From positions 1 to 34,511 of the forward strand of contig JAHWKK010000030.1 of NCBI GenBank assembly GCA_019347945.1: a DNA stretch of 34,511 nucleotides, in the 5' to 3' direction. The position numbers and the translations under genes were made by a program. The DNA comes from Acidobacteriota bacterium (GTDB lineage: Bacteria > Acidobacteriota > Thermoanaerobaculia > Gp7-AA8 > JAHWKK01). The notes under the pieces are model-generated. The model was not told the origin of the DNA, ran no database searches, and was given only the letters and a program-made list of their open reading frames with translations. Shown piece by piece: positions 16,029-24,267 of the stretch. Numbering within the stretch: the first letter of the stretch is position 1; each line of letters begins with the position of its first letter.

Positions 16029-17954
16029 TCAGAGCTCGGCGGGCGCCGTCACTGGAACCGGCTCGACCTTCTTTCCGACAAAGCGCACGATCAGGATCAC
16101 GATCACGGTCCCCACGGCGAGCGAGATCCAAGGCGATACGCCGAATCCGGTGGGGATGTCCCCGATGATCATCCCGAGAACGCCGACGGTCAGGGCGTAG
16201 GGAATCTGAGTGCGGACGTGAGCGACGTGATCGCATCCCGAAGCCATGCTCGAAAGAATCGTCGTATCCGAGATCGGAGAACAGTGGTCGCCCCAGACGC
16301 TTCCGGCGAGAACCGACGAGATCGCTCCCAGCATGAACGTCATGTAGAAGTCGTCTCCGGGAGCATACCCCGCGGCGACCGACAGCCCGTGTGCGATCGG
16401 AATGACGAGCGGCATCAGAATCGCCATCGTCCCCCATGAGGTTCCGGTTGCGAAGGCGATCGCCGCGGCTGTCAGGAACACGACGACTCCCACGAGGTGG
16501 GGCGACAGGAAGGACTCGGTGATTCCGACGACGTAGTCCGCCGTGTGCAGGTCCGCGGCAACGGCGCCGATCGACCAGGCGAGGACCAGGACGACGAGCG
16601 CCAGCAGCATCGCCTTGAATCCCTCGACCATTCCGCTCAGCAAGCTCGTCAGCGGCATGAGCCGCTGCGCTGCCGGAAGCGCAAGCGCCACGATGACCCC
16701 CGCGAGACTCGCCCACATCAGCGCCTGATAGCTGTTCGCCGACTCGAAGACCGAGCGGACATACTCGGTTCCGGAGCCAGCCGTCGCGGCGTCGAGACTC
16801 TGCACCCCCGTGATCCACAGCCCGGCGATCGTGACGACGATCACCGTCAGAATCGGAGCGATCGCATTGATCGCATGGCGGGGCGTATCGGCCGGCGGCA
16901 TCATTCCGGACTGCGCGTAGTCGGCAAGCGGAACATCTCCCGCCGCAAGGACCTCTCCGGTGCCTTCGGCGCGTCGCTCGGCGCGAAGCATCGAACCAAA
17001 ATCGCGATTCATCGAGGCGATCGCAAACACCATCACGAGCGCGAGGATCGGATAGAAGCGGTAGGGAATCGACGCGATGAACGTCGAGTAGCCGTCGTAC
17101 GGCAACCCGAGAGAGGTGAACGCCGCCGCGATGAGCCCGACCTCGAACCCGATCCATGTCGAGATCGGAACGAGGCTCGACACTGGCGCCGCAGTCGAAT
17201 CGACGATGTAGGCGAGCTTCTCTCTGCTGATCCTCAGTCCGTCGGTGATCGGCCTCATCGTCGAGCCGACGATCAGGCTGTTGGCGTAGTCGTCGAAAAA
17301 GATGAAGAGGCCCATCATCCCCGTTGCGAGCTGCCCTTTCGGACGACTGCGCGCCCATTTCCGGACGATGTCGACGATCCCCTCACTCCCTCCGCTCTTC
17401 GTAATCAGCCCCACCATCCCCCCGAGGAGCGTCGTGAAGACGATGATCGCGGCGTGGTCGGCGTCGGCAATCGCGTCGACCATGTAGTGATCGATCGAGC
17501 GAGCGAACGCGAGGAACGGGTTCCAGTCGAAGAGAATCAGAGCGCCCGCAAAAACACCGAGAAACAGCGAGATCAGGACATCCTTGAAGATGAGTGCCAG
17601 GACGATCGCCAGCACCGGCGGGACGATCGAGAGCCAGCCGGGAATCGGATCGATCACCGCTTCCGCCATCACTCTTCCGGCAATGACCTGAACCGTGCGC
17701 GGCGCGCCGGGTCCCGCCCCATCCGCGATCACGACTTCGTTGCCCCCCTCGTAAAGCATCACGTCGAGCGCCTTGCGGCCATCGACGAGTACGGAGCCCT
17801 CCATCCCCTCCTCCGGAGCTTCCTCGACATTGATGACGAACTCGAGGTCGTGACCGGCGAGAACGCCTCCCGGACTCTCGATCGACAGCACCTGGGCGGA
17901 GAGATTCGTGGCGAGAAAGAGAGCGACGGGAACCAGCAGCGCGAGTCTTTTCAT
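16029..17954 (-). CDS. NhaC-family Na+/H+ antiporter with exported N-terminal domain
   Basis: A 641-residue inner-membrane antiporter, probably exchanging sodium for protons. Residues 1-21 form a signal peptide (MKRLALLVPVALFLATNLSAQ). About 22-105 is a hydrophilic beta-rich domain outside the membrane (LSIESPGGVLAGHDLEFVIN). From about 110 many hydrophobic helices follow. MGLFIFFDDYANSLIVGSTM, STAAPVSSLVPISTWIGFE and AISSVLAGSVWGDHCSPISD are hallmark NhaC stretches, with charged residues inside the membrane. The ATG at 17954 starts the signal peptide; the longer frame to 18017 adds 21 unlikely residues. The upstream gene ends 75 bp away on the same strand. The exact ion cannot be told. Confidence 0.87.
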   Translation of the reverse strand: MKRLALLVPVALFLATNLSAQVLSIESPGGVLAGHDLEFVINVEEAPEEGMEGSVLVDGRKALDVMLYEGGNEVVIADGAGPGAPRTVQVIAGRVMAEAVIDPIPGWLSIVPPVLAIVLALIFKDVLISLFLGVFAGALILFDWNPFLAFARSIDHYMVDAIADADHAAIIVFTTLLGGMVGLITKSGGSEGIVDIVRKWARSRPKGQLATGMMGLFIFFDDYANSLIVGSTMRPITDGLRISREKLAYIVDSTAAPVSSLVPISTWIGFEVGLIAAAFTSLGLPYDGYSTFIASIPYRFYPILALVMVFAIASMNRDFGSMLRAERRAEGTGEVLAAGDVPLADYAQSGMMPPADTPRHAINAIAPILTVIVVTIAGLWITGVQSLDAATAGSGTEYVRSVFESANSYQALMWASLAGVIVALALPAAQRLMPLTSLLSGMVEGFKAMLLALVVLVLAWSIGAVAADLHTADYVVGITESFLSPHLVGVVVFLTAAAIAFATGTSWGTMAILMPLVIPIAHGLSVAAGYAPGDDFYMTFMLGAISSVLAGSVWGDHCSPISDTTILSSMASGCDHVAHVRTQIPYALTVGVLGMIIGDIPTGFGVSPWISLAVGTVIVILIVRFVGKKVEPVPVTAPAEL

Positions 17955-18029
17955 CGGACGGCGGACACTATCACCGCATGTCCCGCGATCGTCAAGGGCG
18001 GCCGGGGCTGATCTCATTGCCGAAGATCG

Positions 18030-18617
18030 TCAGCGCGTCGTCGAATCTTCCGGTGCGGGATTCTCCGGCTCGGGCTCGGACGGTTCGGGCTCGGCCGTTT
18101 CGTCCGCGAACAGCGACTCGACGGAGATGTCGTAAGGGTCGGAGCTCGACACCGAAACGACGCTTCCCGCTTCGCGCTCGAAGACGATTTGAATGATGTC
18201 GTACTCCGCGACTTCCGGGTAGAGATCGAGTGACGTGCGGGCAATCTCCCGGGCCTTCGACTCTTCGATCCCGTCGATCTCGAACTTCGGATTGGTGATC
18301 GTGATCCGGAGAGTCCTCGTGCCCCCGGCCTCGACATTCGATGCCGTCCCGATCGACGTTGCGGGATAGCGTGCGCTGAGCTCCCGGCTCAGATTGACCA
18401 GCGCGGCCATCTCCGAGCCGATCTCGGTCGCCTGATCCCTCGCCGAGCGGAACCACGAGCTCTCGAGGATTGCGTCGCGGTTCACGATGACGGCAACGCC
18501 GGCGGCAATGAGAATGAGGAAAAGGGTGATGCAGCCGATTCCCGCCCACTTCAGGCAGCCAATCCCTGAGACTGCGGGGCGTTGCGCGGGCGGATTGAGC
18601 GGTGTCTCGCCGTTCAT
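18030..18617 (-). CDS. Membrane-anchored protein of unknown function
   Basis: A 195-residue protein. After a short cytoplasmic tail with prolines, residues about 22-46 form one transmembrane segment (KWAGIGCITLFLILIAAGVA). The remaining part (about 47-170) is soluble and mixed alpha/beta (TRTLRITITNPKFEIDGIEE; EIARTSLDLYPEVAEYDIIQ). A Glu/Pro-rich tail follows (AEPEPSEPEPENPAPED). No domain is recognised. It sits at the end of the ribosomal-protein gene string, 81 bp after the methyltransferase and 75 bp before the antiporter. Confidence 0.7.
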   Translation of the reverse strand: MNGETPLNPPAQRPAVSGIGCLKWAGIGCITLFLILIAAGVAVIVNRDAILESSWFRSARDQATEIGSEMAALVNLSRELSARYPATSIGTASNVEAGGTRTLRITITNPKFEIDGIEESKAREIARTSLDLYPEVAEYDIIQIVFEREAGSVVSVSSSDPYDISVESLFADETAEPEPSEPEPENPAPEDSTTR

Positions 18618-18698
18618 GAGGAGAGTTTAACCCGGATCATTCATGAGGCGACGTCGCAGAGTTCGGAAGAAGCTGCCCTGCTCCAATCCGTCAGAACC

Positions 18699-19760
18699 TC
18701 AGCCGTCGTTCGAGAGAACCAGCCGAAAATCCTGCGGAGAATAAAGGATCTCGTTCAGCCGCTCGACCAGTGAGGCGATCTCCGGGGCGCCTTCGGGGAG
18801 AGAGATCATCTGGTCGGCCGGCCACGGGTGAACTTCATCCATCAGCGCGACCCCGAAGCCGTACTCCCGCCCGAGCGTCACGAGCGCGGCGGGATGCCGC
18901 GGAGCGAGATGCGAGGGATCCTTCCAGAAATCGGAGCCGGTCATCGCGAGCGACGAGGCATTCGGCGTTTCGATCACCAGCCGTCCTCCCCTCTGGAGAA
19001 CCCTCGCCGCCTCGGCGAACAGACCGAAGAGCGCTTCGGTCGGGAGATGCTCGACGACGTGGATCGCCGCGACTGTGGAGACCGCATCGTCCTCGACAGA
19101 GGCGAGACACTCCGGAAGCCGTCCGATCTCTGCCGCCAGACCCTTTTCCTGAAGCTCGGCCACCGACCGCTCGTTCATGTCGAATCCCCGCGCGTCGATT
19201 CCTTCCTCGCGACAGACCTCGAGGAGCTCTCCCCGGCCGCAGCCGACGTCGATCAGCGGTTCCGACAGATACGGAAGGAGCTCGCGCATCGCCCTTCGGA
19301 TCTCCGCGGGACTTCCGCGGAGGTGCTCCTCCAGCCGGCGGTAACTCCAGTCGTCTCGCAGTTGCTGCGACGCCTCCGGCCCGCTCAGTCGGGGCAGCGT
19401 CAGATCGCGGAAGCGGGAGAGGGCCGACTCGATCTTCTGGTCGAGCACCGCAAAAAGCGCGTCGTTCCGGTCGACGGCGATCGGCAGGATCGTATCGATC
19501 CGCTCGAGCGCGGCTGCGGCCTCTTCGACCCTGCGACGAATCGCTTCGACGTCCCGGTGGTGATCGGCGAGCATCTCGGTCAACGCGATGTTGTAGTTCC
19601 GCTGAACGGAGAGCTGCTCGCCGGCGATCAGTTTTCCGAAGAAGCGCCGGATGTCGTCGAGCAGGCCGCGGCGGGGCTTGGGAGAGAGATCTTCCTCCCA
19701 GACGCGCTTCCACCCTTCGATGCCGTCGGGCGGACCGTCGATGAACCTGCGCGAAGCCAT
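18699..19760 (-). CDS. Class I SAM-dependent methyltransferase with long helical N-terminal region
   Basis: A 353-residue protein. The N-terminal 130 residues are helical and charged (MLADHHRDVEAIRRRVEEAA), suggesting a coiled-coil or oligomerisation segment. Motif I is LIDVGCGRGELLEV (169-182), the acidic end of the second strand is GFDMN (192-196), and AAIHVVEHLP (231-240) follows. The fold and the RDDWSYRRLEEHLRG lead-in resemble methyltransferases linked to polysaccharide synthesis, but the substrate is unknown. Start: ATG at 19760, 22 bp after the L9 stop; the longer frame to 19874 lies inside rplI. Probably co-transcribed with rpsF-rpsR-rplI. Confidence 0.82.
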   Translation of the reverse strand: MASRRFIDGPPDGIEGWKRVWEEDLSPKPRRGLLDDIRRFFGKLIAGEQLSVQRNYNIALTEMLADHHRDVEAIRRRVEEAAAALERIDTILPIAVDRNDALFAVLDQKIESALSRFRDLTLPRLSGPEASQQLRDDWSYRRLEEHLRGSPAEIRRAMRELLPYLSEPLIDVGCGRGELLEVCREEGIDARGFDMNERSVAELQEKGLAAEIGRLPECLASVEDDAVSTVAAIHVVEHLPTEALFGLFAEAARVLQRGGRLVIETPNASSLAMTGSDFWKDPSHLAPRHPAALVTLGREYGFGVALMDEVHPWPADQMISLPEGAPEIASLVERLNEILYSPQDFRLVLSNDG

Positions 19761-19782
19761 TGATGCGCGGCCCGCGCCCCGC

Positions 19783-20244
19783 TCAGGCGCTCGCCTCTTC
19801 GGTCTCCGCCACGACCTCGATCTCGAGCGTCGCCTCGACACCGTGGTAGACCCGGACGTTCGCCTGGTGCACACCCGGCGTCTTGATCGCTTCGGCAGTC
19901 TCGATTCTTCTCTTGTCGATCTCGATCCCCTGCGCCGCGAGCGCTTCCGCGATCTCGACGTTGGTCACCGAGCCGTACAGGGTTCCTGTATCGCCGACCT
20001 TCTTGGTGATCTGGAGCTTCGTTTCGGAAATCCGCTCCGCCAGCTTCTCCGCCTCGGAGCGCTCCTTCTTCGTCAGCTCTTCCCACTTCTGCTTCTGTTG
20101 CTCGACGACCTTCAGGTTTCCTTCGGTCGCGACCTTCGCGAAGTTCTTCGGGAGAAGATAGTTTCGAGCGTAGCCATCGCGAACGTTGACGATGTCGCCG
20201 CGCTCTCCGAGTCCGTGAATCTCTTCAGTCAGTATCACTTTCAT
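19783..20244 (-). CDS. rplI: 50S ribosomal protein L9
   Basis: A 153-residue ribosomal protein that binds 23S rRNA. MKVILTEEIHGLGERGDIVN, then VRDGYARNYLLPKNFA, is the conserved N-terminal domain; a long charged central helix (QQKQKWEELTKKERSEAEKL) and a compact C-terminal domain (GTLYGSVTNVEIAEAL) follow. The ATG at 20244 matches the family; the frame open to 20292 overlaps the upstream gene. It overlaps the end of the DUF2232 gene by 20 bp, consistent with translational coupling. Confidence 0.97.
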   Translation of the reverse strand: MKVILTEEIHGLGERGDIVNVRDGYARNYLLPKNFAKVATEGNLKVVEQQKQKWEELTKKERSEAEKLAERISETKLQITKKVGDTGTLYGSVTNVEIAEALAAQGIEIDKRRIETAEAIKTPGVHQANVRVYHGVEATLEIEVVAETEEASA

Positions 20245-21211
20245 CGTCTTCACCTTTTTTCTTTGGTGTTCTGAAATCAAAGAATGAGTCAAACAGTCCG
20301 GTCAATGCCATCAGGAAGGGAACGATGCCGTTGATGAGCATCAGCGCCATCCCTCCCCAGATGAGCGTGGTCCCGACACGGCCGAGGGCAAGTCGAAGCG
20401 ACATCGCCCGGAAGACCGCGAGGCCCTGGAGGAAATAGAGAAATGCGACGACCACGAGCACGTTGTAGCCGATCAGCCTGGCCGGCTCGGGAAGCACCGG
20501 CGAAAGACAGCCGGCCACGAATGCCACCAGCAGCCAGTCGGGAAGGCGAAGCTCCCGGAATCGGAGGCCCTCCGACCCGACTCCGGCGAGCTGAGTCCGC
20601 GAGATCACCAGCAGGCTCGCGACGAACATCGCGGCACACAGAACGAGATACAGCGATGGTACGAGATACCGTGCGAGAGTCGTCCACATCCTGGTGAACC
20701 GAGCCCGCTCGTCGCCGCTGGCACTGAAGGTCTCGAGAGCTTTCTCGGCGCCGGTCTCGATCTCGGAGGCCGCCCAGGCGCTCGGGGAGAAGTCGCCGAC
20801 GACCCGGAAGCCTCCCTCCATGAGAGCGAGGCCGCCAGTCGCGACGACCACCGCGAGGGTAACCGCCGGCCCGAGCGAATACCCCCGCTGAATGGCCGCG
20901 ACGACCGCGAGCGACGGAATCACCACCGCCACGATCAGCCGGACCACCCAAGCGAGAACCACGACCGCCCCGATCTCCGAAGCGATCGCTGCACCGAGCG
21001 TGAACAGCAGCACGCTCGCGATCGCTGCCACGATCGCGATGCCGCGCCATCCCATTCGCAGCCCCGCGCTGATGAAGGGAAGCGGTGCGAGAAGCTCGAA
21101 GAGAACGTAGATTGCAGCCGCAGCGACTCCGTGCAGACCCGCCGTCCGCCATCCGTTCTCTCCCCTCTGGCCCACGCCGGGCCGGGGCAGCTCCTCGACC
21201 GAATCCTGCAT
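20225..21211 (-). CDS. DUF2232 (YybS-like) integral membrane protein
   Basis: A 328-residue protein with about eight hydrophobic helices (for example AAAIYVLFELLAPLPFISAG, AAIASVLLFTLGAAIASEIG, GTTLIWGGMALMLINGIVPF) and a charged C-terminal tail (KKKGEDDESDTD). A DUF2232 membrane protein between S18 and L9 is a common gene order (YybS in Bacillus). Its role is not established; a transport-like fold related to S-components has been proposed for the family. The ATG at 21211 starts 2 bp after the S18 stop. Confidence 0.8.
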   Translation of the reverse strand: MQDSVEELPRPGVGQRGENGWRTAGLHGVAAAAIYVLFELLAPLPFISAGLRMGWRGIAIVAAIASVLLFTLGAAIASEIGAVVVLAWVVRLIVAVVIPSLAVVAAIQRGYSLGPAVTLAVVVATGGLALMEGGFRVVGDFSPSAWAASEIETGAEKALETFSASGDERARFTRMWTTLARYLVPSLYLVLCAAMFVASLLVISRTQLAGVGSEGLRFRELRLPDWLLVAFVAGCLSPVLPEPARLIGYNVLVVVAFLYFLQGLAVFRAMSLRLALGRVGTTLIWGGMALMLINGIVPFLMALTGLFDSFFDFRTPKKKGEDDESDTD

Positions 21212-21213
21212 CG

Positions 21214-21480
21214 TCAGTCCGTCGTGAACGGAAGAAGAGCCATGATTCTCGCTCTCTTGATCGCGCCTTCGAGCTTCCGCTGATGGAGCGCACAGGTTCC
21301 CGAGATCCGCCTCGGAAGAATTTTTCCTCTCTCGGGGATGAAACCCTGGAGAAGTTTGACGTCCTTGAAATCGACGTACTCGATCTTCTCGACGCAGAAC
21401 TTGCACACTCGCTTGCGGCGATAGAAGAACTTCTTTCCGCCTCCGCCGCCCCCACCTCTTTTTGGTCTTGGATTCGGCAT
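21214..21480 (-). CDS. rpsR: 30S ribosomal protein S18
   Basis: An 88-residue protein that pairs with S6 on the small-subunit platform. CKFC (25-28) and CALH (62-65) form the zinc-binding set of the cysteine-containing S18 type; [18 protein letters not shown] is highly conserved. The N-terminus has a run of seven glycines (9-15), a lineage feature. Start ATG, 3 bp after the S6 stop. No single-stranded-DNA-binding protein gene separates S6 and S18, unlike the order in many bacteria. Confidence 0.97.
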   Translation of the reverse strand: MPNPRPKRGGGGGGGKKFFYRRKRVCKFCVEKIEYVDFKDVKLLQGFIPERGKILPRRISGTCALHQRKLEGAIKRARIMALLPFTTD

Positions 21481-21483
21481 GGC

Positions 21484-22038
21484 TTACTCCTCCTCACTCC
21501 CCGCATCGGCTTTCGATGCGGTCTCGGGCGCGGGTTCCGGCTTTGCAGCCGCCGGCTCAGGCTTCGCCGCGGCACGCTCGGGTTTCGCAGCCGCAGGCTC
21601 GGACGCGGCGGATGGCTCCTTCCGGTCGTCGGATGCGCCGCGAGCGGCCCTCCGCTCCTCGTCCCGGGTCGCTCGCGCGGCGGCTCGTTCCGCCTCGCGC
21701 TCGTCGGTGGACTTGACCGGGTACACACCCTTCTTCCGCGCGCGCTGTGTTTCGAGATCCGTCCGGACGATCATGTGACGCATGATCTTGTCCGAGTTCT
21801 TCATGCGGCGATCGAAGTCGTCGAGACTTCCCGGTGCGCCCTCGAAGACGAAGAGGTGATAGATCCCGTCGTTCTTCTTCTGAATCGGATAGGCGAGCCG
21901 GCGACGACCCCATGCGTCTTCGCTGACGGTCTTGACGCCACCGGTCTCGGCGATGCCGCGAAACTCGTCGATCGTCGCGGTTACGTCTCCCTCCTCGAGA
22001 GTCGGAGGGAGGATGAACAACACTTCGTAAGTGCCCAA
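21484..22038 (-). CDS. rpsF: 30S ribosomal protein S6 with long Ala/Pro/Lys-rich tail
   Basis: A 184-residue S6. The core (about 1-95; GTYEVLFILPPTLEEGDV; RRLAYPIQKKNDGIYHLFVF) is normal. The last 90 residues are a disordered tail containing three AAAKPE-type repeats and an acidic end. Most S6 proteins have 95-135 residues, so the tail is long. Start: TTG at 22038, chosen because AAGGAGG lies only 5 nt upstream and the product then begins at the conserved GTYE; the frame open to 22155 has no such support. First gene of the ribosomal string; a leader hairpin lies just upstream. Confidence 0.95.
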   Translation of the reverse strand: MGTYEVLFILPPTLEEGDVTATIDEFRGIAETGGVKTVSEDAWGRRRLAYPIQKKNDGIYHLFVFEGAPGSLDDFDRRMKNSDKIMRHMIVRTDLETQRARKKGVYPVKSTDEREAERAAARATRDEERRAARGASDDRKEPSAASEPAAAKPERAAAKPEPAAAKPEPAPETASKADAGSEEE

Positions 22039-22061
22039 TGAGTCCTCCTTATGGCCTTCTG

Positions 22062-22083
22062 GAGCCCCGATCGGTCGGAGCCC
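22062..22083 (-). promoter_or_regulatory. Hairpin in the rpsF leader (candidate S6:S18 autoregulatory RNA)
   Basis: In the mRNA sense GGGCUCCGA pairs with UCGGGGCUC (nine pairs including two G-U) around a CCGA loop, 13 nt upstream of AAGGAGG. S6:S18 complexes are known to bind a leader hairpin with a conserved CCG in many bacteria. CCG triplets are present here, but I cannot confirm the required bulge geometry. Confidence 0.4.
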
Positions 22084-22172
22084 AAGGAAGTAATGAATTG
22101 TGTGTCGCGAACCGGGGTGGTCCGGACAGACGACCAAACGCCGATGCACCGGCAAAATTCCGTCCAGCTCCC

Positions 22173-22274
22173 GGAGACGGGGTCGGGTCTGAACTTGGAA
22201 CTTAACTCTGGATCCGCCCTATTTTTCGCTTGATTCCGGAGTTAAGTTCCAAGTTCAGACCCGACCCCGTCTCC
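22173..22274. repeat. Palindromic mobile-type element, copy 2
   Basis: A perfect 36-bp inverted repeat (arms 22173-22208 and 22239-22274) around a 30-bp spacer. The inner 30 bp of each arm are identical to copy 1 at 12856-12949; the spacer is different. It overlaps the 3' end of mqnC, which reads through one arm as TGSGLNLELN, and lies between mqnC and rpsF. Confidence 0.92.
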
Positions 22275-23404
22275 GCCCCGGCAAGCTCGCGAACCCGATG
22301 ACCGGTTCCTTCTTCGACCCAGCCGTCGTAGAGAGTGAGCCGCTGCACCGGTTCGTAGCCGCTCTGCCTGATGAGACGCTTCATCTCTTCGGTCGTCACG
22401 TGATTCTCCGCACCCGCCGCCGCCACGACATTCTCCTCGATCATGATCGAGCCCATGTCGTTCGCTCCGAACTTCAGCGCGAGCTGGCCGATCCCGAGAC
22501 CTTGCGTCACCCACGACGACTGAATCGAGCGGATGTTGTCCATGTAGAGCCGTGCGAGTGCCTGATGCCGGAGGTACGACACGCCGTCTTCTTCCTCGAT
22601 CTCCTGCATCTCGGTGTTTTCGCGTTGAAAGGTCCACGCGATGAAAGCGGTGAATCCGCCCGTCTCATCCTGCAGGTCCCTGACCCGCCGCATGTGCTCG
22701 ATCCGGTGCTCCGGCTTTTCGCCCTGCCCATACATCATCGTCGCGGTCGTCCTGAGGCCGAGCTCGTGACCGGTTCTCATGACGTCGAGCCATCCGGCCG
22801 TCGATGCTTTCGGGTAGGAAAGGCTCGCGAGCCTGATCTCGTCGACCAGAATCTCCGCCCCTCCTCCGGGGATCGATTGCAGGCCCGCTTCGATCAGCGC
22901 CCCGATCACCTCGCGAAGCGGCTTCTTAGTCATTCTGGAAATGAAGAGGATCTCCGGCGGCGAGAACGCATGGCGATGGACCTCGGGAAACTCCTCGCGC
23001 ATCCAGCTCAGCAGATCGGTGTAGTACTCGAGCGGCAGATCCGGATGAACCCCACCCTGGAGAAGGACGCCCGTCCCGCCGAGCTCGACCGTCTCACGGA
23101 TCTTCTGCCGAAGCTCGTCTCTCGTGAGGAGATACGATTCCGGATCGCCCGGCTTGCGGTAGAACGCGCAGAAGCGGCACTTGTAGACGCAGACGTTGGT
23201 GTAGTTGATGTTCCGGTCGACGATGAAGGTGACCACCTTCGGATCGTTCAGCCGGTTGCGGACGATGTTCGCGGCCTGACCGAGCTCGAGCAGGTCGGCT
23301 TCCCGAAGCAGCGTCAACGCCTCGTCGTCGTCGATCCGTCCTCCGTCGATCGCCTTCCGGAGAATCTCGCGCGCGCGTCCCTCTGTCTTCATCAGCTCAG
23401 CCAT
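22202..23404 (-). CDS. mqnC: Cyclic dehypoxanthinyl futalosine synthase (radical SAM)
   Basis: A 400-residue enzyme of the futalosine route to menaquinone; it cyclises dehypoxanthine futalosine. The [4Fe-4S]-binding motif is CVYKCRFC (Cys72, Cys76, Cys79). IPGGGAEILVDEIR, FTAFIAWTFQRENTE and DNIRSIQSSWVTQGL distinguish MqnC from the related MqnE. Start ATG at 23404 has AGGAG 5 nt upstream and overlaps the mqnA stop by 13 bp. The last ~24 residues, from TGSGLNLELN on, come from the palindromic element, so the natural C-terminus has been replaced or extended; the catalytic core is untouched. Confidence 0.93.
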   Translation of the reverse strand: MAELMKTEGRAREILRKAIDGGRIDDDEALTLLREADLLELGQAANIVRNRLNDPKVVTFIVDRNINYTNVCVYKCRFCAFYRKPGDPESYLLTRDELRQKIRETVELGGTGVLLQGGVHPDLPLEYYTDLLSWMREEFPEVHRHAFSPPEILFISRMTKKPLREVIGALIEAGLQSIPGGGAEILVDEIRLASLSYPKASTAGWLDVMRTGHELGLRTTATMMYGQGEKPEHRIEHMRRVRDLQDETGGFTAFIAWTFQRENTEMQEIEEEDGVSYLRHQALARLYMDNIRSIQSSWVTQGLGIGQLALKFGANDMGSIMIEENVVAAAGAENHVTTEEMKRLIRQSGYEPVQRLTLYDGWVEEGTGHRVRELAGAETGSGLNLELNSGIKRKIGRIQS

Positions 23405-24201
23405 TCGATCTCCTGGGGATTTTCGACCAGACCGTACTCGATCGCAAGCGAATGAAATCTAGCGAGAGCCCGCCGCTCGTCCGCTCCAAGATCGTAATGC
23501 AGCGCCGAATCGAAATATTCAGCGAGCTCCGGTTCGGGAAGACCGAGCTCGGCAGCAGCCTCCGCGACGATCTCGGGCAGCGACGCCAGCCCCTTCGCGC
23601 GGCTCCGCATCAGCAGATCGATCAGATCCGTTCCGTTCTCCCCGATCCTGTCGGCGCGCCCTGCCCAGAGCGCGAACACGAACGGCTCGCCCACCATCCT
23701 GTTCCATTCGGCGGCGAGATCGATCGCAGTGACGCCCGACTCGGTCTGTCGAACCTTCAGCGCCGGGTCTCCGATCACGACCTCCGCATCATGACCTTCG
23801 AGAAAATTGCGAGGTCCATGCTCCGCGGGATCGAACCGGATCGCCTCGAGCCGGTCGCGACCGAGGCGCTCGCCGAGAAGGATTCGCGTGAGCGCGACTG
23901 AGGAACGCGAGGCCGGATCGAGCGCCACTGACTGGATCTCCTCGAACGGCACCCGCGTGACCAGCAGCACGCTTCGCACCTCCGCCCGGGACGCGATGCA
24001 GATCCCGGGTACCGCCATCAGACCCGGAATCCGTACGAGATCGATCGCCGGGACGAGCCCGACGTCGACCGATCCGTCGGCGACCAGATCGGAGCATCTC
24101 GCCGGTGAGGTGAACTGGTACTCGACGTCGCCGGCCGGTTCGCGGACGAGTCCCCACCACAGCGGTCGGGCATTCAGAAATCGGATCAATCCGTATCTCA
24201 C
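23392..24201 (-). CDS. mqnA: Chorismate dehydratase (menaquinone biosynthesis)
   Basis: A 269-residue enzyme that converts chorismate to 3-enolpyruvylbenzoate, the first step of the futalosine pathway. The periplasmic-binding-protein-like fold is recognisable from MRYGLIRFLNARPLWWGL, DVGLVPAIDL, VALDPASRSSVALTRILLGE and the late GEPFVFALWAG. The start is GTG (24199-24201) and has no clear ribosome site. It overlaps the mqnC start, so the two are coupled. Other futalosine genes (mqnB, mqnD, mqnE) are not in the window. Confidence 0.9.
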   Translation of the reverse strand: MRYGLIRFLNARPLWWGLVREPAGDVEYQFTSPARCSDLVADGSVDVGLVPAIDLVRIPGLMAVPGICIASRAEVRSVLLVTRVPFEEIQSVALDPASRSSVALTRILLGERLGRDRLEAIRFDPAEHGPRNFLEGHDAEVVIGDPALKVRQTESGVTAIDLAAEWNRMVGEPFVFALWAGRADRIGENGTDLIDLLMRSRAKGLASLPEIVAEAAAELGLPEPELAEYFDSALHYDLGADERRALARFHSLAIEYGLVENPQEIEWLS

Positions 24202-24267
24202 GGCGGGGAGTCTATTCGAGAGACGGTATTTCGAGCGTCGGTGTTCGACGCACGACCGGATCCGGCA

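Noticed and set aside
16497-18011. Long plus-strand open frame opposite the antiporter
   Set aside because: It is an Arg/Asp/His-rich shadow of a well-conserved minus-strand gene, typical of GC-rich DNA.
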